A stretch of DNA of 64,000 nucleotides. Source: Paraburkholderia aspalathi (lineage in GTDB: Bacteria > Pseudomonadota > Gammaproteobacteria > Burkholderiales > Burkholderiaceae). Within the stretch, counting starts at the first letter, position 1. Every line of letters begins with the position of its first letter. Made by a program: the position numbers and the translations under genes. This document shows, one piece after another, positions 54,734 through 63,509 of this stretch. The DNA is taken from assembly GCF_900116445.1 (NCBI RefSeq), contig NZ_FPBH01000004.1:310001-374000 (forward strand), given 5' to 3'. The notes under the pieces are model-generated. The model did not search any database and was not told the DNA's origin. It saw only the letters and a list, made by a program, of their open reading frames with translations.

Positions 54734-55590
54734 ATGAACAGTCCTACCTCTGGCGAGTCGCCATTTGTGGCACAACGCGTACTGGATGCCAAGCTTTCTG
54801 CAACGAAACGCAATGACGCGCCCGACCAACCAGGTGAAACTGGGGGGTCGAGGCATCATTGCGCTCAGCCAGGGCGAGCCTGAATTCCCGGCTCCCCAAC
54901 ATATCCGCGAAGCGGCCAAATCCGCTATCGAGCACAACCAATTTCGCTACACCGACGTTGCAGACACGCTTGCTCTTCGCGAAGCGGTCATGCGCAAATT
55001 TGAACGCGATAACGGTCTGAGCTATCACCCAGACCAGATTCAGGTTGGTCGCGAGCGAAGCAGTTGTTGTGCAACGCGCTCCAGGTGACGGCCAATCGGG
55101 CGCCAAGGTCGTCATAACAACGCCCGCGCGGGTCTCGTACCCCAGGATGGTTCTGGAGCTAGCAGGCGGTGAGCCCGTCATCGTCATCGTGCGTTGCAGG
55201 GCAGTCACCGGCTTCAAGATCACGGCGGGCGAGCTGGAAAAAGCCGCCAGGCCACGAACGAAGTGGTTGACACTGAATTCACCGACCAATCCGAGCGGTG
55301 CTGCCTTCAGTTGCGACGAACCGACCGCCTTGGCCAAAGCATTACTGCGCCCCCGTCACGTATGCTGATGGCCGATGACATCTACGAAAAAAACCTCTAT
55401 GCCGACACGCCGTTCGCCACCCCCGCCGCCGTGGCTCGCGAACTGGCCCCACGCACGCTCACCATCAATGGCGTATCGAGGGCCTACGCGATGACAGGCT
55501 GGCGGGCGGGGCACCGGTGCCAGCCCCTTGCGCTTATCAAGGCGATGAACCTCGTGCAGTCCCGATCAACGTCACATGAATGGGCATTCC
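54734..55590 (+). pseudogene. Decayed class I/II PLP aminotransferase
   Basis: Pieces in several frames line up with AspC-type aminotransferases: ALSQGEPEFPAPQHIREAAK, YTDVADTLALREAVMRKFERDNGL, KQLLCNALQV, VSYPRMVLELAGGEPV, TKWLTLNSPTNPSGAAFS, ADDIYEKNLYADTPFATPAA and TINGVSRAYAMTGWRAG with the PLP-lysine region altered. Frameshifts near 55045, 55100 and 55370 and loss of the C-terminus make it non-functional. An aminotransferase would supply phosphonopyruvate from phosphonoalanine in a complete pathway. Confidence 0.75.
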
Positions 55591-56005
55591 GCGTTGAGCG
55601 ACACTTCTTCTTCCGACACACGTGCTCCTTCCGTATCCGTTGAAATTAAACGCAGGCGATCATCGCTGTTTGCGCAGCCGTTATCGCATTTTGCGATAGA
55701 CGTCATGTCTCTGCCGCACAGCAACCACAAAATCCCTACCAGTGATCGACGCTAAGGCGAGGGACAGAGTGCCATGCATCCGGGTCCACATGAGATGCCC
55801 GCAAAAGACCGTTTAGAAATACGACAAGAGCAGTACGCTCTTCGGGACGCTGGAGATCCTGGTCGCGGGCTGAATTTTGATCCGGTCTCTTTCTCAATTT
55901 GGTAGTTGGTCAGTTCTTAAGCGTGCGGGACGTTGCATTAATTCAGTCTAGTTTTTTTTAACTAGGATTCCTTATCATATCGATCGGGTGAATTGGGAGA
56001 ACGAA
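55591..56005 (+). promoter_or_regulatory. Upstream region of the porin gene
   Basis: No gene. It holds operator copy D (55683-55718) and, close to the porin, the AT-rich inverted repeat CTAGTT/AACTAG around a T-run (55948-55965), in the area where the porin promoter should lie. Confidence 0.45.
55683..55718 (+). promoter_or_regulatory. LysR-type operator element, copy D
   Basis: The perfect palindrome TATCGCA-TTT-TGCGATA (55682-55698) is followed by GACGTCATGTCTCTGCCG. It matches the ATPase-leader elements in spacing and tail, about 310 bases upstream of the porin start. Confidence 0.65.
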
Positions 56006-57211
56006 GTGAGGATTAAGAGTGGGTACTGGTTAGTCGCAGGGACACTGGTTGCCGGCATACCGGTGGCAAAAGCGCAAAGCAGCGTCACCTTGTATGGGAT
56101 CGTCGATGCAGGTGTGTCCTACATCAACAATGTCGGTGTGGCGACGGCGGCAGGCGCTGCGGGACGGCCAGTTCGGTACCTTAACAGCTCGCGTTTCGCG
56201 TTTAACAGCGGGGGGGACTACGGGAACCGGTGGGGCCTGACCGGAAAGGAGGATCTCGGCGGCGCCCTCTCGGCTGTTTTCCGACTGGAAAACGGGTTCA
56301 ACATCGGCACCGGCGCGCTCAAGTCCACAGGAATCCAGTTCAACCGGCAGGCATTTTTCGGCCTGTCGAGCACAAGCTACGGCTCGCTGACCTTCGGTCG
56401 GCAATATGAAGCAATCACTGATCTCGTTGAAGCGTATGGCCCCGCTTTTGTGGGGGGCATCGGTACTTATGCAGGCGACGTATCAAACTTCGATAACAGC
56501 ATTCGCGTCAACAACTCCGTCAAGTACCGCACTCCTCTCTATGGTGGTTTCAGCGGTGAACTGCTATACGGTATCGGTGGAGCGCCTGGCTCACTGAACA
56601 CCAACAGTACGTTGAGTGCAGGCGTAAATTACGTGCAGGGCCCAATTGCCGCCGGCATCGCATATTTGCGTCTGGACAATAGTGGCGCCACGACCAATGC
56701 GTGGTCAGGCTCTGCGGACGGCAACTTCGGCTCGTCCGTGACGGCGGGTTACGCCGGGGCGCGCCGCGTGCAAATCGCGACCGCTGCTGCAAACTATACA
56801 ATCGGCGCTGTCACTCTCGCTGTGAACTATGGCTACACGGGATACCAGCCCTCCGTGTATTCATCGTTCAAGCGATCGGTCAGCTACAACTCGGCTGGCG
56901 TCGGTGCCCGCTATGTAGTTAGCCCTGCACTAACGTTCGGTGGCAGCGCGACCTACACCATCGGGCAAAGCGTGGCGGATGGCGCCTCCCGGCCCCGCTA
57001 TCAGAACGCGGGCCTCGCGGCATGGTACAACGTCAGCAAGCGGACTGGCTTCTATGTTTACGGCGGCTATCAACACGCGTCAGGCTCCACGCTGGATGCC
57101 TACGGCAACGTGGTCGCCGCCACTGCATCGATCGGAGACGCGGCCAATGGACTCTCATCAGGATCTGGTAATCAGGTCATGGTCAACATCGGAATGTTCA
57201 ACAAATTCTGA
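56006..57211 (+). CDS. Gram-negative porin (Burkholderiales trimeric type)
   Basis: This outer-membrane channel has a signal peptide ending VAKA, then QSSVTLYGIVDAGVSYINN, the hallmark start of this porin family. The body is made of amphipathic beta strands (RWGLTGKEDLGGALSAVFRLENGF; FFGLSSTSYGSLTFGRQYEA) and it ends in VNIGMFNKF with the C-terminal Phe needed for BAM insertion. GTG 56006 has GGGAG upstream and gives a normal signal sequence; GTG 55988 is an alternative. It may admit the substrate of the island's transporter. Confidence 0.9.
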   Translation: MRIKSGYWLVAGTLVAGIPVAKAQSSVTLYGIVDAGVSYINNVGVATAAGAAGRPVRYLNSSRFAFNSGGDYGNRWGLTGKEDLGGALSAVFRLENGFNIGTGALKSTGIQFNRQAFFGLSSTSYGSLTFGRQYEAITDLVEAYGPAFVGGIGTYAGDVSNFDNSIRVNNSVKYRTPLYGGFSGELLYGIGGAPGSLNTNSTLSAGVNYVQGPIAAGIAYLRLDNSGATTNAWSGSADGNFGSSVTAGYAGARRVQIATAAANYTIGAVTLAVNYGYTGYQPSVYSSFKRSVSYNSAGVGARYVVSPALTFGGSATYTIGQSVADGASRPRYQNAGLAAWYNVSKRTGFYVYGGYQHASGSTLDAYGNVVAATASIGDAANGLSSGSGNQVMVNIGMFNKF

Positions 57212-57384
57212 TCCGGCAGGTCGCCACGTTGTCACCAGAATCGCATCGTTTGGTGCCAGTGAATAATCTCTGGCGGCTCGTGCATGCGCGGCGAAGCGGC
57301 CAATTTACAACGCTGCACCGCGACAAATGTCGCGAGTGCAGTTCTTCGAGACCAAATCCTTTAATACCGCCAAGGGAATGACAA

Positions 57385-58218
57385 ATGCCAAAAGTGTTGA
57401 GTGATGTCCAGGTCGAGCAGTATCGTACCGAAGGATTCGTTTGCCCAATTGACGCCCTTTCTGTCGAAGAAGCCGCCGAAATTCTTGCCCGTATGGAAGA
57501 CCTCGAAAACAGGGAGCCCAACCTTTGGGCACGATCGAAGGTAAAACCGCATCTGCTCATGCTGTGGCTCAATGAGCTTATGAGGAATCCGACGATTCTC
57601 GACGCAGTCGAGGATGTGCTTGGGCCAGACGTCATGGTATGGGCTACCGGTCACTTCGATAAAAAGGCCGCCGATCTGGGCTTTGTTTCATGGCACCAGG
57701 ATGGAACCTATTGGGGTCTTTCCGAACCGAGCGTTGTTACAGCGTGGGTTGCGTTGACGCCCAGTAACCGTGAAAACGGATGCATGAGAGTGATTCCGGG
57801 CAGCCATCACCGAGGTCAATTGCCGCACATGGACACTGAAAATAAAAATAACCTGTTGAGCAGAGGGCAAGACGTCCAGGTTGAGGTCAATGAAGCGCAG
57901 GCCGTGGATCTTGAACTTCAGCCGGGGCAGTTCTCTCTGCATCACGTCATGCTCGTTCACGGCTCGGAGCCCAATTTCTCCGAAACCCGGCGTCTGGGAA
58001 TCACGATCAGATACGTCGCCGCGCATGTGCGCCAGACATCCGGTTTCAAGGACAGTGCTACCCTGGTCCGCGGAGTCGACAAGTTTCACAACTTTATCGC
58101 CGAGCCTCATCCCAACTCTGACTTTGATCCGATTGCAGTTGATTTCTACAACGAGATCGTAGCAGAGGTCCGCAAACGCAAAAACACGATCGCGACGGAT
58201 TACCAGAACAATCGATAA
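57385..58218 (+). CDS. PhyH-family Fe(II)/2-oxoglutarate dioxygenase
   Basis: This soluble dioxygenase hydroxylates a small substrate. The iron ligands are His and Asp in WHQDGTYWGL and a distal His in HHVMLVHGSEPN, followed by the 2-oxoglutarate-binding Arg in RRLGITIRYV. The start QYRTEGFVCPIDALS and MRVIPGSH are standard for the phytanoyl-CoA dioxygenase family. Members include PhnY and TmpA, which hydroxylate aminophosphonates, but also many others. I cannot choose a substrate from sequence. Confidence 0.85.
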   Translation: MPKVLSDVQVEQYRTEGFVCPIDALSVEEAAEILARMEDLENREPNLWARSKVKPHLLMLWLNELMRNPTILDAVEDVLGPDVMVWATGHFDKKAADLGFVSWHQDGTYWGLSEPSVVTAWVALTPSNRENGCMRVIPGSHHRGQLPHMDTENKNNLLSRGQDVQVEVNEAQAVDLELQPGQFSLHHVMLVHGSEPNFSETRRLGITIRYVAAHVRQTSGFKDSATLVRGVDKFHNFIAEPHPNSDFDPIAVDFYNEIVAEVRKRKNTIATDYQNNR

Positions 58219-58440
58219 GTCAGGCAGCAGCACGGCGCCTCACCGTTGCGCTTGATTAAGAGGCCAAGATCCGGGTGACGATGTAATAGGGATCGCTTTT
58301 CATTTTTCTGATAGCGTGACTGGAGGCGTTTCGAGCACCCGGCGCTGATAGTCATATAGCGGACCTGCCCCCGTTCCGGTAGAACGGCTGGCGTGGAGCC
58401 AGGTGCAAACCCACCGACTTGACGCACAGGTAGGGCCGGC

Positions 58441-58760
58441 ATGAACAGTTTCGTGGAATCGGCCTGCACTCGAATGAAGGAAGGCTATCGGGTACATCTG
58501 GCGAACCCCGCGGCGATCAGGCAGTACGAGGGACCGAATTACAGTGTGGACTTCACCGATGCCGCCCATCTCGCGCAACTGCTGCGTCTGGGAGTTTTGG
58601 CGAAAGGCTATATTTGCCCGGCAAAGCAACGGCCGGTGCGGATCTTTCGCGCAAGAGGATGCAACTGGTGCGGTTCCGCACGGCCCAGATCCTTGCGATA
58701 GAGAACCTGTTCTCACGCCAGACGGGTGGATAGTTGCAGGGTGAACGGGTCAAGCGTCTG
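58441..58760 (+). pseudogene. IS110-family transposase remnant (plus strand)
   Basis: The frame RVHLANPAAIRQYEG, DAAHLAQLLRLGVLAKGYI, then after a one-base loss near 58645 KRMQLVRFRTAQILAIENLF, matches the middle of an IS110-type DEDD transposase. The catalytic N-terminus and the C-terminus are missing. Confidence 0.6.
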
Positions 58761-58831
58761 GGATGAGACGCTGGTTCCCGGATTCGGTTTTGCGTCCGAT
58801 GTCGCGCTCGCGATGCAGGCCAATCTAGCAG

Positions 58832-59699
58832 TCATGCAGACGCACCGAGCATTCTGTAGAGATCCACGCGTACATCGAACGAGAAGCCGTTTGACTGTCT
58901 GTTCCGGCGACGCGGGGCAGGCAACGGAGTGCTCGCCGGCGTCGCATTTGCATGTAGTCGTCGGAGCACGAGTTCAATACGTTCGCCGCACTGCCTCACC
59001 TGCGTTTGATAAAAATTATAGAGTGCAAGCGCCTGTGTTAGTTCGAACACATGTTCGTCGTGGTAATTACCGACCAGTGCATCGCGAATCGTTTCGATCT
59101 ATGCCTTGCAGCGGACGTCACCATGTTGGGCCAGTTCGTCCGGATTGCGTTCGCCGGCAATGATTGAGCGGATGATCTTTATGCCGGTAGCGCCAGTGAC
59201 GTCCTGCACGACATGATGCAGTTGCAGGTTCATCTGCAACAACGCTTTCTGCATGTGCCGGATATGTGCTGCGGCATACTCGAGAATGCCGTTCGCGTTG
59301 ACGCAGATAGGAGCGTAACGTCGCAATAACATGCCGGGGACGGAAGCTGGCCCGCAGCAGGCCGTACGCTTTAGCCTCTGCAGCCACTGGGCGTCCGCTG
59401 GCGTCAGTCTTGCGGCCGGGCACGTTCCGCACATGCCGGGCATTGAACAGCACCATCTCGAAGCCGTACGCTTCCAACACTTCGAAAGCGGGAATCCAGT
59501 AAGCACCGGTCGACTGCCACTGCGCGAGTTGGTGAAGCTCCTGCGTAAAGCTGCCAAATGACCGGACCGGTTCCGGATCCCATTCCGGTCCAACTGCGAC
59601 CACATGAGACTTCGCGCCGATGTCGATGGCCGCAGCATGAGGATGTACTACCGTAATCGATGCGCCGCTGCTGGCGCTTTTGGACTTCGTCGTCTTCAT
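58832..59699 (-). pseudogene. IS110-family transposase, frameshifted (minus strand)
   Basis: From ATG 59699 the frame reads VVHPHAAAIDIGAKSHVVAVG, with the first catalytic Asp. It continues through NARHVRNVPGRKTDASG, and after frameshifts through RHMQKALLQMNLQLHHVVQDVTG and IIRSIIAGERNPDELAQHG. It is the opposite orientation to the remnant at 58441 and directly abuts copy 2 of the 778-bp repeat. Confidence 0.7.
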
Positions 59700-59790
59700 G
59701 TCTGCCTCCGCCTGGGGATGGCCAGAGAGCGGGACAGTGGAGTAGATCGTCTTCCTGACCAAGGCACTTTCGAAGCTGGGCACCCCAAGC

Positions 59791-60568
59791 CGGCCCAATA
59801 TCGTGCTCCCATCGCTTCAAAGTTTCTTGTGCATCGAGGCGGGCGCGTTGCCGCAAGCCGGCTACGGCGCGGCACAACGCCGGCGGCGGGCCGACGCAGG
59901 TGGCGGATCATCGCAATTCGCCGCAATAGTATCGAATTTTTCGATGAACGTCATCCCGTTGTCGCCGACTGCGCCGAAAATCAGTGCGGTAATCAAGAGA
60001 GCAACTTATCCGGGTGGGGCGTTACCCACGGGCCGGAATTGCGGCCGCCGTCTGCCCGGTCGCTCTCCCTTCAAGAGGAAAAACGATGGCTGCAGTTTCA
60101 ATGGCGGGAATCTCCAAACGGTACGGCGCGACGCCCGTGTTGCGTGACGTTTCCCTTGAAGTAGGAAAAGGAGAATTCCTCACCCTGCTCGGCCCCTCTG
60201 GCTGCGGCAAGTCCACGTTGCTGAGAATTCTCGCCGGACTCGAGGTCCAGGACAGCGGGTCGATGTCGATCGGCGGCCGCGTGGTCGACGGCCTGCGGCC
60301 CAAACGGCGCGACGTCGCCATGGTGTTCCAGTCGTATGCGCTCTATCCCCACTTGACCGTCGCCGCAAATATGGCGCTGCCGCTGCGCATGCGCCAGCTC
60401 TCGAGCTGGCAGCGGTTGCCGCTTGTCGGGCGCATTCTGCCTGGGACCGCTGCAGGATGCGCCGACATCGAGCGTGAGGTGACTCGCACAGCCAAAGCGC
60501 TCAGCATCGGCCATCTGCTCGCTCGGAAGCCCGGCCAGCTCTCCGGCGGTCAGCGCCAGCGCGTCGCC
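59791..60568. repeat. 778-bp direct repeat, copy 2
   Basis: This is the copy that runs on into the intact ATPase gene. See copy 1 at 50681-51458. Both copies are preceded by CCCCAAGC, so the left boundary may lie a few bases earlier. Confidence 0.95.
59931..59966 (+). promoter_or_regulatory. LysR-type operator element, copy E
   Basis: Identical to copy C because it lies in the 778-bp repeat. It is about 120 bases upstream of the intact ATPase-permease-permease operon. Confidence 0.7.
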
Positions 60569-61264
60569 GTTGGCCGCGCGATGGTGCGCCATCCGGCCAT
60601 CTTCCTGATGGACGAACCGCTTTCCAATCTCGACGCCGAGATGCGCGTGCAGATGCGTACCGAAATCCATGAACTGCACCAGCGTCTCGGAACCACCTTC
60701 GTCTACGTCACGCATGACCAGGCCGAAGCGATGACGCTGTCGGACCGCGTCGCCGTAATGCTCGATGGCGAACTCCTGCAGGTCGCCCCTCCCCAGGTCA
60801 TCTATAACGACCCCGACAGCCGGCGCGTGGCCGAATTCATCGGCTCCCCGAAAATCAATATGCTGGACGGACTGGTTCGCGGACCTGGCGAAATCGATGT
60901 GGCGGGCTCCACGCTTGTCGTCGACACCGATGCGCCTGCAGGCGCCGCGCTCACTCTCGGGATACGGCCCGAAGCCTTTCATGTTGCCGACCATGCCGGA
61001 ACCGGAACGCTTACCGGAGCCGTGAGGATGATCGAGCACATGGGCTCCGACCTCTTTGTGCACGTGGACGTAGGCGGTCTGGAACGCCCGCTCATCGCGC
61101 GGTTGCTCGCCGAACGTGCGCCGCACATTGCCAATGGCCAGACCATCCATCTTGGCGTGTGTCCTGAGCGGGTGCTCCTTTTCACACGCGACGGCCGGCG
61201 GTTGCGGTTGCCGTCGCAGCCATCAGGCGCCAGCGTAACTCGGATTCGAGGGGCAGCCCAGTGA
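60086..61264 (+). CDS. ABC transporter ATPase (UgpC/MalK type)
   Basis: This 392-residue ATPase drives a MalFG-type importer. It has Walker A GPSGCGKST, Q-loop VFQSYALYPH, signature LSGGQRQRVAVGRA, Walker B IFLMDEPLSNLD and switch THDQAEAMTLSDR. A C-terminal TOBE/OB regulatory part begins VAEFIGSPKINMLDG. Between Q-loop and signature it carries an unusual insertion (WQRLPLVGRILPGTAAGCADIE). It is followed without a gap by two permeases and preceded by the operator. Confidence 0.92.
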   Translation: MAAVSMAGISKRYGATPVLRDVSLEVGKGEFLTLLGPSGCGKSTLLRILAGLEVQDSGSMSIGGRVVDGLRPKRRDVAMVFQSYALYPHLTVAANMALPLRMRQLSSWQRLPLVGRILPGTAAGCADIEREVTRTAKALSIGHLLARKPGQLSGGQRQRVAVGRAMVRHPAIFLMDEPLSNLDAEMRVQMRTEIHELHQRLGTTFVYVTHDQAEAMTLSDRVAVMLDGELLQVAPPQVIYNDPDSRRVAEFIGSPKINMLDGLVRGPGEIDVAGSTLVVDTDAPAGAALTLGIRPEAFHVADHAGTGTLTGAVRMIEHMGSDLFVHVDVGGLERPLIARLLAERAPHIANGQTIHLGVCPERVLLFTRDGRRLRLPSQPSGASVTRIRGAAQ

Positions 61265-62220
61265 CCGGTACCATCATCGACCAGCCCGATACAACCCTGA
61301 CTGACGCTGTTAAAAGTGATGTGCCGCAGAGTGCCGTGCGCAGACGTTGCACCGGCGAGGCGCTTGTCGCCTGGACCCTCGCCGGCCCTGCGCTGCTGCT
61401 CCTCATCGTGCTCTGCTTCCTGCCAGTTCTCGCCGTACTGATCATTGCCTTTACTGACTGGCAATTTGGCGCCGGCACGCTCTCCTTCGTGGGACTTTCG
61501 AACTTCCGCGAGATCTTTGCCGACGATCAGTTTCGCGCTTCGCTGGCCAACACAGCTATCTACGTAATGATAGTAGTGCCCGGCACCGTGACCCTGGGGC
61601 TTGCCATCGCGCTGCTGATTGAAAGCGGCAAGAGCCTTCGGGCCTTTTACCGGGCGGTTCACTTCCTCCCCTTCATGGCCACGCTTGCCGCCATGGCAAT
61701 CGCCTGGGAAGCGCTGCTCCATCCCACGATAGGCTTAGTCAATCAGTCACTGTCCAGCCTTGGGCTGCCGACCGCCAACTGGCTCCGCGACGAAAACACC
61801 GTGCTGCCAGTGCTCGCCATCATTGGCATCTGGCAGAACCTCGGCTTCGCCATGGTGCTATTTCTTGCGGGGTTGAAATCAATTCCGCAGGATCTTTACG
61901 ACGCCGCTGACATTGATGGTGCTGACCGGTGGCTCGATCGTCTGCGCACCGTCACGCTACCGATGCTTGGGCCCGTGTCCATGTTCGTCGTCATCATCGT
62001 AGCACTGCGCGCATTCGAGACTTTCGACACCGTGCAGATATTGACACAAGGGGGGCCGGGATACGCGTCGTCCACCCTGCTCTTCATGCTCTACCGGGAA
62101 AGCTTCGAGTATCTGCGCACGGGTTACGGTGCCGCGGTTTCCGTCGTCTTCCTTCTTATTGTGGTGGCGCTCTCCCTGATCCAGGCACGCGTCATGGACA
62201 AGAGGGTTCACTACCAATGA
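61261..62220 (+). CDS. ABC transporter permease, MalF/UgpA type
   Basis: This inner-membrane subunit of the importer has six or more hydrophobic segments. Its EAA loop is LYDAADIDGADRWLDRLRTVTLP, which docks to the ATPase. The first helix follows a polar N-terminus of about 40 residues. Its start overlaps the ATPase stop and its stop overlaps the next permease, so the three are translationally coupled. Confidence 0.9.
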   Translation: MTGTIIDQPDTTLTDAVKSDVPQSAVRRRCTGEALVAWTLAGPALLLLIVLCFLPVLAVLIIAFTDWQFGAGTLSFVGLSNFREIFADDQFRASLANTAIYVMIVVPGTVTLGLAIALLIESGKSLRAFYRAVHFLPFMATLAAMAIAWEALLHPTIGLVNQSLSSLGLPTANWLRDENTVLPVLAIIGIWQNLGFAMVLFLAGLKSIPQDLYDAADIDGADRWLDRLRTVTLPMLGPVSMFVVIIVALRAFETFDTVQILTQGGPGYASSTLLFMLYRESFEYLRTGYGAAVSVVFLLIVVALSLIQARVMDKRVHYQ

Positions 62221-63053
62221 TAACCACCCGCCTTTCTTTGCCGTCCGCAATCGTACGCCATGGCGTGCTGCTTCTCACCGGTGCGCTGATCCTCGTGCCT
62301 TTCATATGGATGGTCAGCCTCTCCATCAAGCCGCCCGAGGAGATTTTCCGCGCGCACTTCTCGCTTTTCCCGCACCATTGGTATGCGGTTGAGAACTACA
62401 GAAAGGCACTCACCAGTGTGCCGCTGCCGCGTTACATGCTAAACGGCATCATCGTTTGCGCAACCATTCTCGCACTACAGATCGCGACTTGCGCGCCCGC
62501 TGCCTACGCGCTCGCCAAACTACATTTTCGCGGCCGTGACCTCCTATTCGCGATGGTACTAATTGGCCTCCTTCTGCCGCACCAGGTGCTGGCATTGCCG
62601 CTGTTCATTCTTGGCTACAAACTCGGCATGCTGAACAGCTATGCAGCTCTCATCTTTCCTTACGTCGTTTCGCCCTTCGGGATCTTCCTCTTCCGCCAGT
62701 TCTTCCGGTCCATTCCAGACGATGTCGTGCATGCTGCAAGGCTGGATGGCCTGTCCGAGTTCAGCATCGTCTGGAAGATCATGGTGCCGATGGCCCTACC
62801 AGCGATCATAGCCTTCTCGATTTTCTCGGTGGTCAGTCACTGGAACGATCTTTTCTGGCCCCTGATCGCGGTACGCGACGAGAACCTTATGCCGCCGCCA
62901 CTCGGGATAATGGCCTTCAGAAACGAGGAAGCGGGCAACGACTATGGCCCCCTGATGGCCGCGGCCACCATTGTTGTCCTTCCGCTCATCGTCGCTTTCC
63001 TGGCTGCACAAAAGTGGTTCGTCGATGGGCTGACTGGTGGGGCGGTGAAATGA
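62217..63053 (+). CDS. ABC transporter permease, MalG/UgpE type
   Basis: This is the second permease, 278 residues, with six membrane segments. Its EAA loop is VVHAARLDGLSEFSIVWKIMVPMALPA, and it ends FVDGLTGGAVK, typical for MalG-like proteins. No solute-binding protein gene follows; the two candidates are at 47266 and 51539. Confidence 0.9.
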   Translation: MITTRLSLPSAIVRHGVLLLTGALILVPFIWMVSLSIKPPEEIFRAHFSLFPHHWYAVENYRKALTSVPLPRYMLNGIIVCATILALQIATCAPAAYALAKLHFRGRDLLFAMVLIGLLLPHQVLALPLFILGYKLGMLNSYAALIFPYVVSPFGIFLFRQFFRSIPDDVVHAARLDGLSEFSIVWKIMVPMALPAIIAFSIFSVVSHWNDLFWPLIAVRDENLMPPPLGIMAFRNEEAGNDYGPLMAAATIVVLPLIVAFLAAQKWFVDGLTGGAVK

Positions 63054-63509
63054 GGCAGCGCCGCGTTCATTCGCTCCAGGGACCGCTACAACACGGGACG
63101 CCTCGAGTGGGTCTTTCAGGGATTTCTTTCCTGCTGACGCGCTGTTGCGGCGCGTCAGCAGGGTCTGGCAGCAAATCAACGATGACAGCTCCCACATCGC
63201 TGGATTCCGGTGTCTCGTGGATTCCTGCAGCGCTGGCTGTGCAGCAGCTGTCGTGTTCGCCCGGCGCTGCGGCGCGCGCCCCTCACCTCCAAGGGAATTC
63301 GGCGTCGCGATCGCGCCAGCGGTTGAACGAGTGAAAGCGTATCAGATAGCGCCAATGCGCAAAAAGACGTCATGCAGCTTAACGCTCGGCCGTCAGTCCG
63401 AAAGATGCCGCCGGACGTACACCATCTGATTTCGCTTTAAGTACTGGACCCCGTACTCCACAAAACCATCGAAAATCGCCGAAAACATTAACCTAGTACT
63501 ACTAAATTT
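63054..63509 (+). other. Gap between the ABC operon and the second porin
   Basis: No gene is seen. It contains the strong hairpin at 63131. A possible degenerate operator (GCGC-CAAT-GCGC, then GACGTCATG) lies near 63350-63375, about 140 bases upstream of the porin. Confidence 0.4.
63131..63161 (+). terminator. Strong hairpin after the ABC transporter operon
   Basis: A perfect 12-bp stem, CTGCTGACGCGC with GCGCGTCAGCAG around a 7-base loop, lies about 80 bases after the last permease. It lacks a long T-run, so termination is likely but not certain. Confidence 0.55.

Noticed and set aside
51466..57664. 18-base identity (CCGGTCACTTCGATAAAA) between the end of the truncated ATPase and the dioxygenase gene
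   Set aside because: It could mark a recombination joint, but no flanking similarity supports it and 18 bases alone is weak.
60098..61150. 350-codon minus-strand frame opposite the ABC ATPase
   Set aside because: Shadow frame; the plus strand encodes all ABC motifs.
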